Assembly: GCF_964340395.1 (NCBI RefSeq)
Contig: NC_135552.1
Location: 19,281,681 to 19,345,680 of the forward strand
Direction of reading: 5' to 3'
DNA from: Glandiceps talaboti
Lineage: Eukaryota; Hemichordata; Enteropneusta; Spengelidae
Length of the DNA: 64,000 bases
The notes beneath the pieces are model-generated. The model saw only the letters and a program-made list of their open reading frames with translations, ran no database searches and was not told where the DNA came from. Made by a program: the position numbers and the translations under genes. This document shows, one piece after another, positions 42,601-51,881 of this stretch; position 1 is the stretch's first letter; each line of letters starts with the position of its first letter.

Positions 42601-45024
42601 AGCTGTGTACATTTCATACTTACATTTATATGGCATTCAAACCAGCTGTGTACATTTCATACTTACATTTGTATCATGGCATTCAAACCAGCTGTGTACA
42701 TTTCATACTTACATTTATATGGCATTCAAACCAGCTGTGTACATTTCATACTTCCACTTGTACAGCATTCAAACCAGCTGTGTACATTACATACTTACAT
42801 TTATATGGCATTCAAACCAGCTGTGTACATTTCATACTTCCACTTGTACAGCATTCAAACCAGCTGTGTACATTACATACTTCCACTTGTACAGCATTCA
42901 AACCAGCTGTGTACATTACATACTTACATTTATATGGCATTCAAACCAGCTGTGTACATTTCATACTTCCACTTGTACAGCATTCAAACCAGCTGTGTAC
43001 ATTACATACTTACATTTATATGGCATTCAAACCAGCTGTATACATTTCATACTTACATTTGTACAGCATTCAAACCAGCTGTGTACATTTCATATTTACA
43101 TTTGTATGGCATTCAAACCAGCTGTGTACATTTCATACTTACATTTGTATGGCATTCAAACCAGCTGTATACATTTCATACTTTCATTTGTATCATGGCA
43201 TTCAAACCAGCTGTATACATTTCATACTTACATTTGTATGGCATTCAAACCAGCTGTGTACATTTCATACTTACATTTGTATGGCATTCAAACCAGCTGT
43301 GTACATTTCATACTGACATTTGTAAGGCATTCAAATCAGCTGTGCACATTTCATATAATCAATTAGTATGGCATTCAAACCAGCTGTGTACATTTCATAT
43401 AATCAATTAGTATGGGTATCAAACTAGCTGTGTACATTTCATATTTACATTTGTATAGCATTCAAACCAGCTGTGTACATTTCATACTTACATTTGTATG
43501 GCATTCAAACCAGTTGTGTACATTTCATACTTACATTTGTATGGCATTCAAACCAGCTGTATGCATTTCTTACTTACATTTGTATGGCATTCAAATCAGC
43601 TGTGTACATTTCATCTTACATTTGTACATGGCATTTAAGCAAGATGTGTACATTCATACTTCCATTTGTACAGCATTCAAACCAGCTTTGTACATTCATA
43701 CTTCCATTTGTACAGCATTCAAACCAGCTTTGTACATTCATACTTACATTTGTATGGCATTCAAACATGCTGTGTACATTTCATCTTACATTTGTATGGC
43801 ATTCAAACCAGCTATGTACATTTCATCTTACATTTGTATGGCATTCAAACCAGCTGTGTACATTTCATACTTACATTTGTATAGCATTCAAACCAGCTGT
43901 GTACATTTCATACTTACATTTGTATCATGGCATTCAAACCAGCTGTGTACATTTCATACTTACATTTGTATAGCATTCAAACCAGCTGTGTACATTTCAT
44001 ACTTACATTTGTATGGCATTCAAACCAGCTGTGTACATTTCATATTTACATTTGTATCATGGCATTCAAACCAGCTGTATACATTTCATACTTACATTTG
44101 TATGGCATTCAAACCAGCTGTGTACATTTCATACTTACATTTGTATGGCATTCAAACCAGTTGTGTACATTTCATACTTACATTTGTATCATGGCATTCA
44201 AACCAGCTGTATACATTTCATACTTACATTTGTATCATGGCATTCAAACCAGCTGTATACATTCATACTTACATTTGTATGGCATTCAAACCAGCTGTGT
44301 ACATTTCATACTTACATTTGTATGGCATTCAAACCAGCTATGTACATTTCATCTTACATTTGTATGGCATTCAAACCAGCTGTGTACATTTCATACTTAC
44401 ATTTGTACAGCATTCAAACCAGCTGTGTACATTTCATACTTACATTTGTATGGCATTCAAACCAGTTGTGTACATTTCATACTTACATTTGTATGGCATT
44501 CAAACCAGCTGTGTACATTACATACTTACATTTGTATGGCATTCAAACCAGCTGTGTACATTGCATACTTACATTTGTATGGCATTCAAACCAGCTGTGT
44601 ACATTTCATACTTACATTTGTATGGCACTCAAACCAGCTGTGTACATTTCATACTTACATTTGTATGGCATTCAAACCAGCTGTATACATTTTCTTGAGT
44701 CTATCTTGCCAATAGTACTGAGGTATTCTAGCATAGTGAATGCTGCCTGATATGTAACGAAATGGCTCACCATCTTTCAAAAAACAGTTGTTCTCGTAGT
44801 CAATGGTGAATGACCTTCCAGTCACCTTGAAGAAAAATAAGGAAAGTTTAATTACCCTGGAAAGAATTTTTTTCTGTATTATACTAATGTGTATTGTTAA
44901 AGTAGGATGTAAAGGGCAATTGATGTGTCTATGGTTTTTATGAAAATGTACTGTAGAAAGAATTGACACTTTTGTTAAACATTTAACTTTTTATGGAGTC
45001 ATAATTTACAGCCAAATATCAGGG

Positions 45025-45069
<45 letters not shown>

Positions 45070-46686
45070 CATATTATGGTACAATCATTCTTCAATCATT
45101 TTTTCTACATTGTGTGAAACATCATTTATGTTGCTATATTTAAACTTGTTTGTCTCTATGACATTTGAAGTAACATTTTCATCATGAAATGATGGAAAGA
45201 CATGCTGATCGTTTAAAAGTGAATGTGTATTCTATAGAACAAAGACTAAACACTATCTATGATGTAATTGGGTATTAGTTCATCCAATACTCAGATGAAA
45301 AAAGCTGCATCTATTTGTATCATAATTTTGCTTGTACCAGTCTTGTGTAATATGTTGACCAGGTTGGATTTTAGGCTATAAATATTTCAACAACTAAATG
45401 TGTACGTGCATGGAACAAGACAAAACTTACAAAGCTAAATCCAAGTAATAAAACAATTATTCTCCCACTGCATGGTAAAAAAACGTATGCCAATTAAAAA
45501 AAAAAAATTTACATAATTTTCTTTGCCTAAATGTTAAATGCTAACACCGTAACCAGATATTGACTGTTGTGTACCTCCACATCCTGGATACTTAAGGTTA
45601 GGATGTCATGAGTTTGATCATGTGACCGACATCATATGAGGAGAGAAACAGGAAGTTAGACAATGGCCATGGTATGTGGATCTACATTATAATTTAGTTT
45701 AAATGTATGTCAGTTTCATATCAATGTTGAAGTGGCCATATGGATGAGGATTGGGTATTTACTTTGGATTTTTAATTCATGAAACAATTTTATCATGGCT
45801 TCCTACTTGCAAAATCAATGTGAAACAACTTGGACAAAGTCTGTGTTTGTGACTCAATATATTGCAAAAAGCAAAAATAAAATGTTTAAAACTTAGTTTG
45901 CTATTGTATGCACAACAACAAACATTTTACACATCGTTTGCAATTTATTGAGTTACAAACACAGACTTGGCATATGTTGTTTCACATTGATTTTTCAAGT
46001 AGGAAGCCAAAATATAAAAATAACTGTTTTATAAGTTAATACTGTAATCCAAAATAAATACTCAATCCTCATCTATGTAGCCACTTTGAAATCTTAGAAA
46101 ATCATCATTTGTTAAAAAAAAGGTAATACCATCTATCTAGCTAGTAATATCCTTCTTGCCGACTGAGTAAGTCAGGACTTGATTCTGACACTGTCCCTTT
46201 GGACAGATGCCTCGATTTCTATACCTCTATCCTTGAATTGTATCAGCTATATTTTAAAACTCTACAGTTGTACCACTACCCCCTATAGTCTTCCAAGTTC
46301 CAAACTCTGATCCAAATGAGTTGACTAGCAACCACCTATATGGCTTTCTAGAAATCTATGCTCAGTTTTATCACTTGTCCTTTACAGTGCATAGATAATA
46401 TTTATGCACTGTAATATAGGAGTTGTTGAGGCGACTAGCAAATGCTTCAAACATTAGCGTTGACGCGTGACCTGAGGTAACCTCTCTCAGAATGGACCCT
46501 CGATCGCCGTCGGCCGTCTCTGTTGCTTTGCGATATCAGGACCGTTATTACGATAACAATTACCTTATTTACGTAGACTATGGAGACGAAACCAATAACA
46601 CACTGCAGTAAAGCCAACAGTTTCCAGACACCCATCTTACTGCTCCAGACAGCAATAACACTACGAATTAACAGTGACTGGGTCAT
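28210..46686 (-). CDS. GLB1: Lysosomal beta-galactosidase (GH35), 13 exons, 678 aa
   Basis: Hydrolyses terminal beta-galactose from gangliosides and glycoproteins in lysosomes. Exons, 5' to 3' on the minus strand: 46686-46564, 44825-44659, 37234-37084, 36230-36072, 35917-35737, 35045-34987, 34206-34085, 33851-33683, 31055-30891, 30181-30077, 29765-29619, 29450-29223 and 28470-28210. All phases join; 678 residues equal the human 677. The signal peptide is hydrophobic ([20 protein letters not shown]). Landmarks: [26 protein letters not shown], the acid/base Glu in [17 protein letters not shown], the nucleophile Glu in [28 protein letters not shown], and in the beta domains [16 protein letters not shown] and [15 protein letters not shown]. 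Either ATG at 46686 or 46635 gives a signal peptide. Odd: exons 2, 9 and 12 each carry large tandem arrays of their own edge and splice site, and exon 12 can be extended in frame through eight extra donors to 28593. GLB1L is the main alternative. Confidence 0.95.
28591..29222 (-). repeat. In-frame tandem splice-donor array of GLB1 exon 12 (78/81-bp unit)
   Basis: Nine copies of the exon end ([13 protein letters not shown]-x-K-G-W-T-K) each followed by GTAAGG or GTAGGG. Donor GT positions on the plus strand: 29221 (original), 29143, 29065, 28987, 28909, 28831, 28750, 28672 and 28591; all spacings are 78 or 81. The frame stays open through all units and closes (TAA) only after the last donor, so every donor gives an in-frame join to the exon at 28470. 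Confidence 0.95.
29984..30007 (-). repeat. Decayed copy of the 3' end of GLB1 exon 10
   Basis: CTGGTTGATGAGTACATATC-CCC repeats the exon end at 30077-30100 with a 93-bp offset. The donor GTAGGT has been lost in this copy. Confidence 0.85.
30018..30068 (+). other. G-quadruplex-forming G-rich tract
   Basis: GGGGTGGGGTGGGGTGGGGG at 30018-30037 fits four G-tracts with one-base loops, followed by further GGGTGG runs. It lies in a GLB1 intron on the non-transcribed-sense strand. Confidence 0.6.
31056..32290 (-). repeat. Tandem splice-acceptor array of GLB1 exon 9 (68-bp unit, 18 copies)
   Basis: Upstream of exon 9 the pyrimidine tract, the acceptor (TCATTTTCAG) and the first exon bases (Y-R-Q-L-P-P-D-P) recur every 68 bp from 31056 to 32280, exactly 18 further periods. 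Copies differ by scattered substitutions. The unit is not a multiple of three, and readthrough from an extra copy soon reaches TGA, so only the exon-proximal acceptor keeps the frame. Confidence 0.95.
33461..33477. repeat. Poly-G tract
   Basis: Run of about 17 G in the GLB1 intron between exons 8 and 9. 32291-33682 is otherwise plain intron with nothing else recognised. Confidence 0.9.
36540..36604. repeat. (CAGA)n microsatellite
   Basis: ACAC-rich stretch passing into CAGA repeats in the GLB1 intron between exons 3 and 4. Confidence 0.95.
37430..37452. repeat. Poly-G tract
   Basis: G-run with single A interruptions, about 195 bp upstream of GLB1 exon 3 in transcription order. Confidence 0.9.
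37541..38336. repeat. 60-bp tandem minisatellite, 13 copies
   Basis: Unit starting GTTGTTACTTTGTTGCTTTA, with TATCTAATAAACATGGTC. Copies are nearly identical, so expansion or homogenisation is recent. Because 60 is a multiple of 3, two frames stay open for more than 270 codons, but the peptides are purely repetitive and not considered genes. Each unit contains AATAAA on both strands. It lies in GLB1 intron 2. Confidence 0.97.
38874..39176 (+). promoter_or_regulatory. Cluster of RFX X-box-like motifs in degenerate tandem units
   Basis: GTTGCCATAGTAAC (38874), GTTGCCATGGTAAT (38970), GTTGCTTTGGTAAC (39029), GTTGCCATGGTAAT (39088) and a decayed ATTGCCATGG (39164) are spaced 59-96 bp apart. The X-box consensus is GTTNCCATNGNAAC. 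The segments between share TACTTTG and TTTATCTGG-like words, so this is an old tandem repeat whose best conserved part is the motif. It lies in GLB1 intron 2. Confidence 0.5.
39480..40150. repeat. 63-bp tandem repeat with degenerate older copies
   Basis: Four nearly identical 63-bp units (39904-40150; CTGTATTTTCTGTCTGAATG, CTTACAACTTGGCTTGTGCG). To the left are progressively diverged, longer relatives back to about 39480. Open frames here are repeat artefacts. GLB1 intron 2. Confidence 0.9.
41750..44692 (-). repeat. Giant splice-donor array of GLB1 exon 2 (about 43-bp unit, roughly 67 copies)
   Basis: On the minus strand each unit is a donor, GTAAGTATG, followed by about 34 bases copied from the exon 2 end ([11 protein letters not shown]). 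The true exon end at 44659 is the first member. Units of 42, 43 and 46 bp alternate (the 46-bp form adds ATG), and a 393-bp higher-order period is seen (42181 to 42574). Use of any later donor puts TAA directly after ATG, so only the first donor is productive. The long plus-strand open frames over the array are artefacts. Confidence 0.95.
44826..45726. repeat. GLB1 intron 1, with (CA)n at 45027-45068
   Basis: Intron sequence without recognisable genes; the only structured element is a CA dinucleotide run. Confidence 0.8.
45727..46090. mobile_element. Foldback element of about 360 bp in GLB1 intron 1
   Basis: The left arm (AAGTGGCCATATGGATGAGG, then GGCTTCCTACTTG and AATCAATGTGAAACAAC) recurs inverted in the right arm (CCTCATCTATGTAGCCACTT, GTTGTTTCACATTGATT, CAAGTAGGAAGCC). 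Arms diverge by roughly one base in eight to ten. No target duplication was found. Confidence 0.8.
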
Positions 46687-47274
46687 GTGTTCTGGTCACC
46701 TGACCAGTGACCCCGTCACTGACCCCGGAAGCATGCTTTGGAGAAAGTAATAATACGGGAGTATGTGAACCACGGCCGCGGCTCGAAAACAGCAAATTGT
46801 CGCCTGATTTACCATGGTCTTATTCAGCACAGGATAATAAGAGTTTTTACAACATCTGTATAACCCCGACTAGCTACGAGCAGGTATCTGTACGAATTGA
46901 TCCGTTGATTTTATTGTTGTGTTGTCTAGAGCTTCTTCACTTCAGTGCATACATCCACAACTCTGGTATTGGTACGTACCTATACTAGTGAGAGCTCAAC
47001 GTGGAACACAAACCAACAGCCGACAAGTTTTAGAACTTTGGATTTGAGAACGGGAATGTGAATGGGTTTCCTCGTTACTCAGTACGTCTGTCATTGCCAT
47101 TCAGCTGGTTGTGACGGCAACTAAGCTCCGTATACATTTGGTCATCAAACTACATCCGGTTTTTTTTTCTACCACTACCACTGCTACATCGTAACACTGC
47201 TACATTTGCTGGACTTGACATTGTATGTGCCTAAGTTACGTGTATATACTTTCTCGCACAGTTTAATCTTCAAG
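46687..47274. promoter_or_regulatory. Shared promoter region between GLB1 and the JmjC gene
   Basis: Two divergent start codons lie 588 bp apart with higher CpG content between them. GTCACCTGAC at 46695-46704, close to the GLB1 start, differs by one base from the CLEAR element GTCACGTGAC used by TFEB for lysosomal genes. No TATA box is evident on either side. The 5'UTRs of both genes lie here. Confidence 0.5.
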
Positions 47275-48345
47275 ATGGAGACTGTTTTCGACAGCAAAGC
47301 TATCGAAATACCAAGACGAAATGATATGACATCTGTTCTGTTCGATGACCAGTTTAAGAATCAACATCCAGTCATTCTTACTAATTTAATTTCGACGTGG
47401 TTGCCAGTGCTGTCATGGACTCCCGCTTACCTTGAAAACGCACTGAAAATGGCAGATGATTGGCTAAAAGTCTTTGTCGCCCACGACAACCAACATTTCG
47501 TTAATCACCCAGAAGTAACAGAACTTATTTCTATGGAAACCAGTGACTTTTTCGAACGTGTTTTCGGAACAGTGGGTTCTCCTGACTCGGAAAATGGAGA
47601 AAATCTAACAAAGAAGAGGTTTTATTTAAGAACGCATTCAATGCCGTCAACGTTATATAAGGATGTAGTTCTTCAAAGCCAAGTGGAAACGTTAGTTGGA
47701 AGTTTGTACACGTCACCTCCAAGTAAGTTAAACCAACCAGACGATACCGTTTCCCGTGCCGAGATTGGTCCTATCCCTACAGTTGAAACACACAAATCAA
47801 GACGCTTGGAAGTGGGATCTTTGGAATGTACGAATGGAAAGTTGGATACGGGAGTGAGAGCAAATAATGATGGAAATGGGTCTGCCCACGGTGATGGGCC
47901 TGAGAATGAACCTATCGGTGTTACAGGACAAAACTATCCGTTTTGCAAACAAAGCACAATGCAGTTATGGATCGGTACAGAGGGCAATGTTACACCTTTA
48001 CACTATGACAGAAATCATGGTTTATTGGCTGAGATTGTTGGTCGTAAAGAACTCATTTTATTTTCACCAGAAGATACGTCACACCTGTATCCATATCCTA
48101 GCTACTCCGAACGCGCCCATACTAGTCGAGTCAATCTGAGAGATTTGAAACACGAAGACTACGGTGACAGATTTCCCAGATTGTGTGATGCACAGAGATA
48201 TCATTGTATTTTACAGCCTGGTGAATTACTATACATACCGCCATTTTGGTGGCATGATGTGACATCATTGGATGATTGTGTATCTATTACGTTACCATGG
48301 GATCTGGACATCAGTGACCCTATACCAGCTGCCATGTTACTGTAA
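47275..48345 (+). CDS. JmjC/cupin-8 Fe(II)/2-oxoglutarate oxygenase, intronless, 356 aa
   Basis: Start is ATG at 47275 (CAAGATGG context, METVFDSKAIEIPRR); the frame also runs 23 codons further upstream but from a TTG, so that extension is not used. N-terminal cupin-8 features: HPVILTNLISTWLPVLSWTP and FYLRTH. The JmjC core has MQLWIGTEGNVTPLHYDRN with iron ligands His243 and Asp245, GRKELILFSPEDTSHLYPYP, and ILQPGELLYIPPFWWHDV with the third ligand His327. The complete HxD...H triad predicts an active hydroxylase. The overall pattern resembles TYW5, KDM8/JMJD5 and FIH-type proteins; the exact subfamily is not resolved. Residues about 145-225 form a Gly/Asn/Asp-rich, low-complexity insertion unusual in this fold. 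The stop codon lies in the first unit of a minisatellite. AATAAA at 49080 is a likely poly(A) signal. Confidence 0.88.
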   Translation: METVFDSKAIEIPRRNDMTSVLFDDQFKNQHPVILTNLISTWLPVLSWTPAYLENALKMADDWLKVFVAHDNQHFVNHPEVTELISMETSDFFERVFGTVGSPDSENGENLTKKRFYLRTHSMPSTLYKDVVLQSQVETLVGSLYTSPPSKLNQPDDTVSRAEIGPIPTVETHKSRRLEVGSLECTNGKLDTGVRANNDGNGSAHGDGPENEPIGVTGQNYPFCKQSTMQLWIGTEGNVTPLHYDRNHGLLAEIVGRKELILFSPEDTSHLYPYPSYSERAHTSRVNLRDLKHEDYGDRFPRLCDAQRYHCILQPGELLYIPPFWWHDVTSLDDCVSITLPWDLDISDPIPAAMLL

Positions 48346-48781
48346 GGGGTACTGATCCTATACCCCTGCCGTGTTACTATAAGGGTACTGATCCTATACC
48401 CCTGCCGTGTTACTGTAAGGGGTACTGATCCTATACCCATGCCGTGTTACTATAAGGGTACTGATCCTATACCCATGCCGTGGTACTGTAAGGGTACTGA
48501 TCCTATACCCCTGCCGTGGTACTGTAAGGGGTACTGATCCTATACCCCTGCCATGTTACTGTAAGGGTACTGATCCTATACCCCTGCCATGTTACTGTAA
48601 GGGGTACTGATCCTATACCCCTGCCGTGTTACTGTAAGGGTACTGATCCTATACCCATGCCGTGTTACTGTAAGGGGTACTGATCCTATACCCATGCCGT
48701 GTTACTATAAGGGTACTGATCCTATACCCATGCCGTGTTACTGTAAGGGGTACTGATCCTATACCCATGCCGTGTTACTGT
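48316..48781 (+). repeat. 36/37-bp minisatellite containing the JmjC gene's last codons
   Basis: The coding end (D-P-I-P-A-A-M-L-L-stop) is the first, most diverged member. About 12 further units (GGTACTGATCCTATACCC, then TGCCGTGTTACTGTAA) follow in the 3'UTR with 36- or 37-bp spacing, varying in the number of G and in CCC/CCA. Confidence 0.93.
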
Positions 48782-50804
48782 TAAGATACTACTGATAACA
48801 GAGTTCGTTTTAGAGAACAGTGTGTTCTGAAATACAGTCGTCTATTTATGGAAGATGAACAGATGAATATATGCATAGTATTATCACTACACTACCATGC
48901 ACAGTAGCATAGTCCAGAAGAATACCAAAAGAATTTATCAGAAGTTTGCTTGTTGTTAACTCTTAAAAGTAGACTAAAAAAAGAACTATAGTCTGTAGTC
49001 AATTCTTGAACATTTTGTAGTAATTATTTTCATTGTCAGTTCAGTGTTTTGTAGACATCATATGTGCCAAAGTACACTGAATAAATCGCATATCACAATG
49101 TTCGATGCCCCTTTTAATATAGCAGCACACATTCAGATTGTTATCTGCCTAGTTAGGGAATGCCCCATCACTTTGTCATGAATTTGTAATTATACCGTGT
49201 TTGGGATCAGACGTGACGCTGTTTATACATGTCGCCAAACACCAAGTTAGAGAAATGAATATGATTCACATGGGTGTCAAGACAATATGTACACTAATAC
49301 CGCATTGTCTGGAGATGTCATTCAAGTTAAAGTTTAGTTTCCTTCGTTTCATTTCTATGACGCTTACAAATTATGCATGACCTAAGCTCATCTCACAATT
49401 TCATTATTGTAACGACCATAGCGTCGCAGATTCAGGACTTGGCTTTTGACCATCGAGCTGTGAGCATCTGAGTCAACTCCTGGCCCTGGCCTTGGAGTGA
49501 GGCCGCGAGGGCTTTGATAAATAAAAGTCTATGTTCCAGTTTATACCACATACATCGTCTCGTATGCAGTTTATCTCACAACAACAACATTCATACTGAC
49601 TGACCAAAAGGAAGATTTGATAACTTCTTCCAAGTTTCAATGTACTGCGGCTGAATCAGAGAGGTTAATCATAATGATACAGGAAGGGATCAGCATTACT
49701 AAGACACTTATTTATAAACATAACAATCTACACTAATTTGTAAAGATCTTAATAGATCCACAAGCTTGTTTCATGATATATATACTAGCATATAAAGGTT
49801 ATTTTATCACAAGTACAGTTTAACATGGCGACAGATGCAAACCAAGCTTTCGCTCAAGATTCAAACTTGCCACAGTACATAAAGATAATATTGACCACAA
49901 ATTAGCAGATATCAATGTCTTTTTAGTGAATATATCTTTTGGTTATTTTATGAAATAAATATCCCAGTTCCAGCTAGTGCAAGTAGAATGCGGATTCTTT
50001 AAATTCAGTGAGTGGCAAGGATATATACTTGGCGATGACAAATGTTCAAGCACTTAGGTAGGCTGGTCGTTCCTTAAACTTGGATCTCAGGTGTTCTTGT
50101 GTACACATGGGCTTGGCTCCTGATTTAATCTGATCGAACTTTTCCGTCACCAGGGGCACAATTCTCATTTCATTTACATTTTAGTTTCTGAATTAACAAA
50201 GTCATTATGAAATCGATACACATTGCTTAGAGTGTACAGGTGTAGTGCAGCTACTCTTTGGAATACGAGGGAATTAGAGTCTTATTTTAAACAGGGGATA
50301 TTTAAAAAGTAAGACAATCTCAATTTAGGTTACTGACGTAGGTTGTGTTTGGACTGACAGAAGACAGCATAATCACTTCCGCGATCATAGGTAGTGATTT
50401 TTAACTCCAACCATTATCATGATTACTTTTTGAATTCAGTGGAGGACACAAACACACACACATTCAACTCTGATAAACATTTTCACGCACACGTAAACGA
50501 TTCTAAAGATGTTCCAATGAAAAGACAGTACGATGGTCGTAAGTGTCTACTTTACATGGTATTTCAATTCATCCATGTTATTGACAACGTCACAATGTAA
50601 AATCACCCCTTGCGTTTTATTGGAGTGGTTTTACCGAAGTCCGAAGAGCTATCAGTAAAAGAGCTACGCACCGATGTCTGAGTAAGTGCTACATGTTACC
50701 CAGTCGTAATATACTTTCACCGTTCATAAGTGAGATAGCAGATACTCCATGCACGACTTAGTCGACACACAGTCAAGTATATCCCCGGTTTCAATGCATA
50801 ACAA
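48782..50804. other. JmjC 3'UTR and intergenic region
   Basis: AATAAA at 49080-49085 probably ends the JmjC transcript. Beyond it no gene is recognised. A 26-codon frame with a good start context opens at 49824 (MATDANQAFAQDSNLPQYIK) but has no support. The last part should hold the GPCR promoter. Confidence 0.5.
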
Positions 50805-51881
50805 ATGTCGACGCAATTACTTTATAGTCGAAGGAATATGACTGGTTATGCCACGAACTGTTCCGTAAATTGTTCTACCACCAATGACAGTATTGGAGGA
50901 TTTCCAATGTCGTACCCGTTCATGGATGCCTCAACTATTATCTACAGTGTCATCGGCGTGACTGGTATCCTGGGCAACGGTCTGGTTGTCTTCATCTTCA
51001 GAAGATACCGTAAGAAATTTGGCAGTGTAACTCACTACTTTATTTTACACCAATCTGTCATAGATGTCATCAGTTCGTTTTTCTTCCTCATTTCACAAAT
51101 CCCCTATCTGAATAACTCAACTGCTTCTCAAGATATACTCGGAGACATGTACTGCAAATTCTGGATTTCAAGAGCTATTCTGTGGGGATGCATGACTACC
51201 TCAACCGCAAACCTGGTTGCCTTGACGATTGAAAGATACATAGCCGTTGCACATCCAATTTTTCACCGTAACAAAATCTCGTTTTTTAAAGCAACCGTCG
51301 TCATGGTGATGACGTGGATTTACGGACATGTCGTTATTGAACCCATTTACGGAATTGGAACCTATGTTAACGACAATGGAACGTGCATTTCGACTTTCCC
51401 AAATGAAGAGTATCGAATCTTTACTGGAATAACTTTCTTTGTCAGTAAGTATGTATTGCCGATAGTGATCATGACTGTATGTTACATCAAAATCTGGAAA
51501 GCGTTGAAGACAGCAGATACGACGACTAGGGAACAACATGAAGACAACCAACGAAAACAAGCTAAGATACATCGAGTGAGAAGAAACATTATCAAGATGT
51601 TACTTATAGTTGTCTTTTCCTTCGTTGTCTGTTGGTCGCCCAATGCGTTTTATATGGTGGTTAATCACTTGATATTTGGAGGGCCGATCGATTTCAAAGG
51701 AAACTTGTACAAATTTACAGCAGTTTTAGCTTTTTGTAATATGTGTGTCAATCCTTTTATCTATGCAACGAAATATGAAGAATTTCAAAAGATACTGAAG
51801 ACAATTGTTTGCAGTCACTGTCTTGTAAACCGAACAAACAAACACACTTCAAGAAGGTTAAACTTAGAGTCGAGTTTATGA
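50805..51881 (+). CDS. Class A (rhodopsin-like) G-protein-coupled receptor, intronless, 358 aa
   Basis: Seven hydrophobic segments with class A fingerprints: GNGLVV in TM1, HQSVIDVISS in TM2, the disulfide Cys before TM3 (MYCKFW) with its partner in NGTCIS of loop 2, ERY at the end of TM3 (LTIERYIAVAHP), a TM4 tryptophan (MTWIYG), a TM5 proline (YVLPIVI), CWSP in TM6 and NPFIY in TM7, then helix 8 and a Cys pair (CSHC) that could be palmitoylated. The N-terminus has several N-glycosylation sequons (NMT, NCS, NCS, NDS). A basic third loop (RKQAKIHRVRRN) would contact the G protein. The layout is peptide-receptor-like, close to galanin/allatostatin or somatostatin-type invertebrate orphans; the ligand cannot be told from sequence. 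Single-exon structure is common in invertebrate deuterostome GPCR families. ATG at 50805 is the first in frame. Confidence 0.93.
   Translation: MSTQLLYSRRNMTGYATNCSVNCSTTNDSIGGFPMSYPFMDASTIIYSVIGVTGILGNGLVVFIFRRYRKKFGSVTHYFILHQSVIDVISSFFFLISQIPYLNNSTASQDILGDMYCKFWISRAILWGCMTTSTANLVALTIERYIAVAHPIFHRNKISFFKATVVMVMTWIYGHVVIEPIYGIGTYVNDNGTCISTFPNEEYRIFTGITFFVSKYVLPIVIMTVCYIKIWKALKTADTTTREQHEDNQRKQAKIHRVRRNIIKMLLIVVFSFVVCWSPNAFYMVVNHLIFGGPIDFKGNLYKFTAVLAFCNMCVNPFIYATKYEEFQKILKTIVCSHCLVNRTNKHTSRRLNLESSL

Noticed and set aside
41748-44750. Long plus-strand open frames (up to 543 codons) over the GLB1 exon 2 array
   Set aside because: Frames persist only because the repeat unit lacks stops in those frames; peptides are pure repeats, three overlapping frames are open at once, and the minus strand has a real exon source.
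47206-47274. N-terminal extension of the JmjC protein
   Set aside because: It would start at a TTG; the ATG at 47275 has a good context and begins the recognisable protein.
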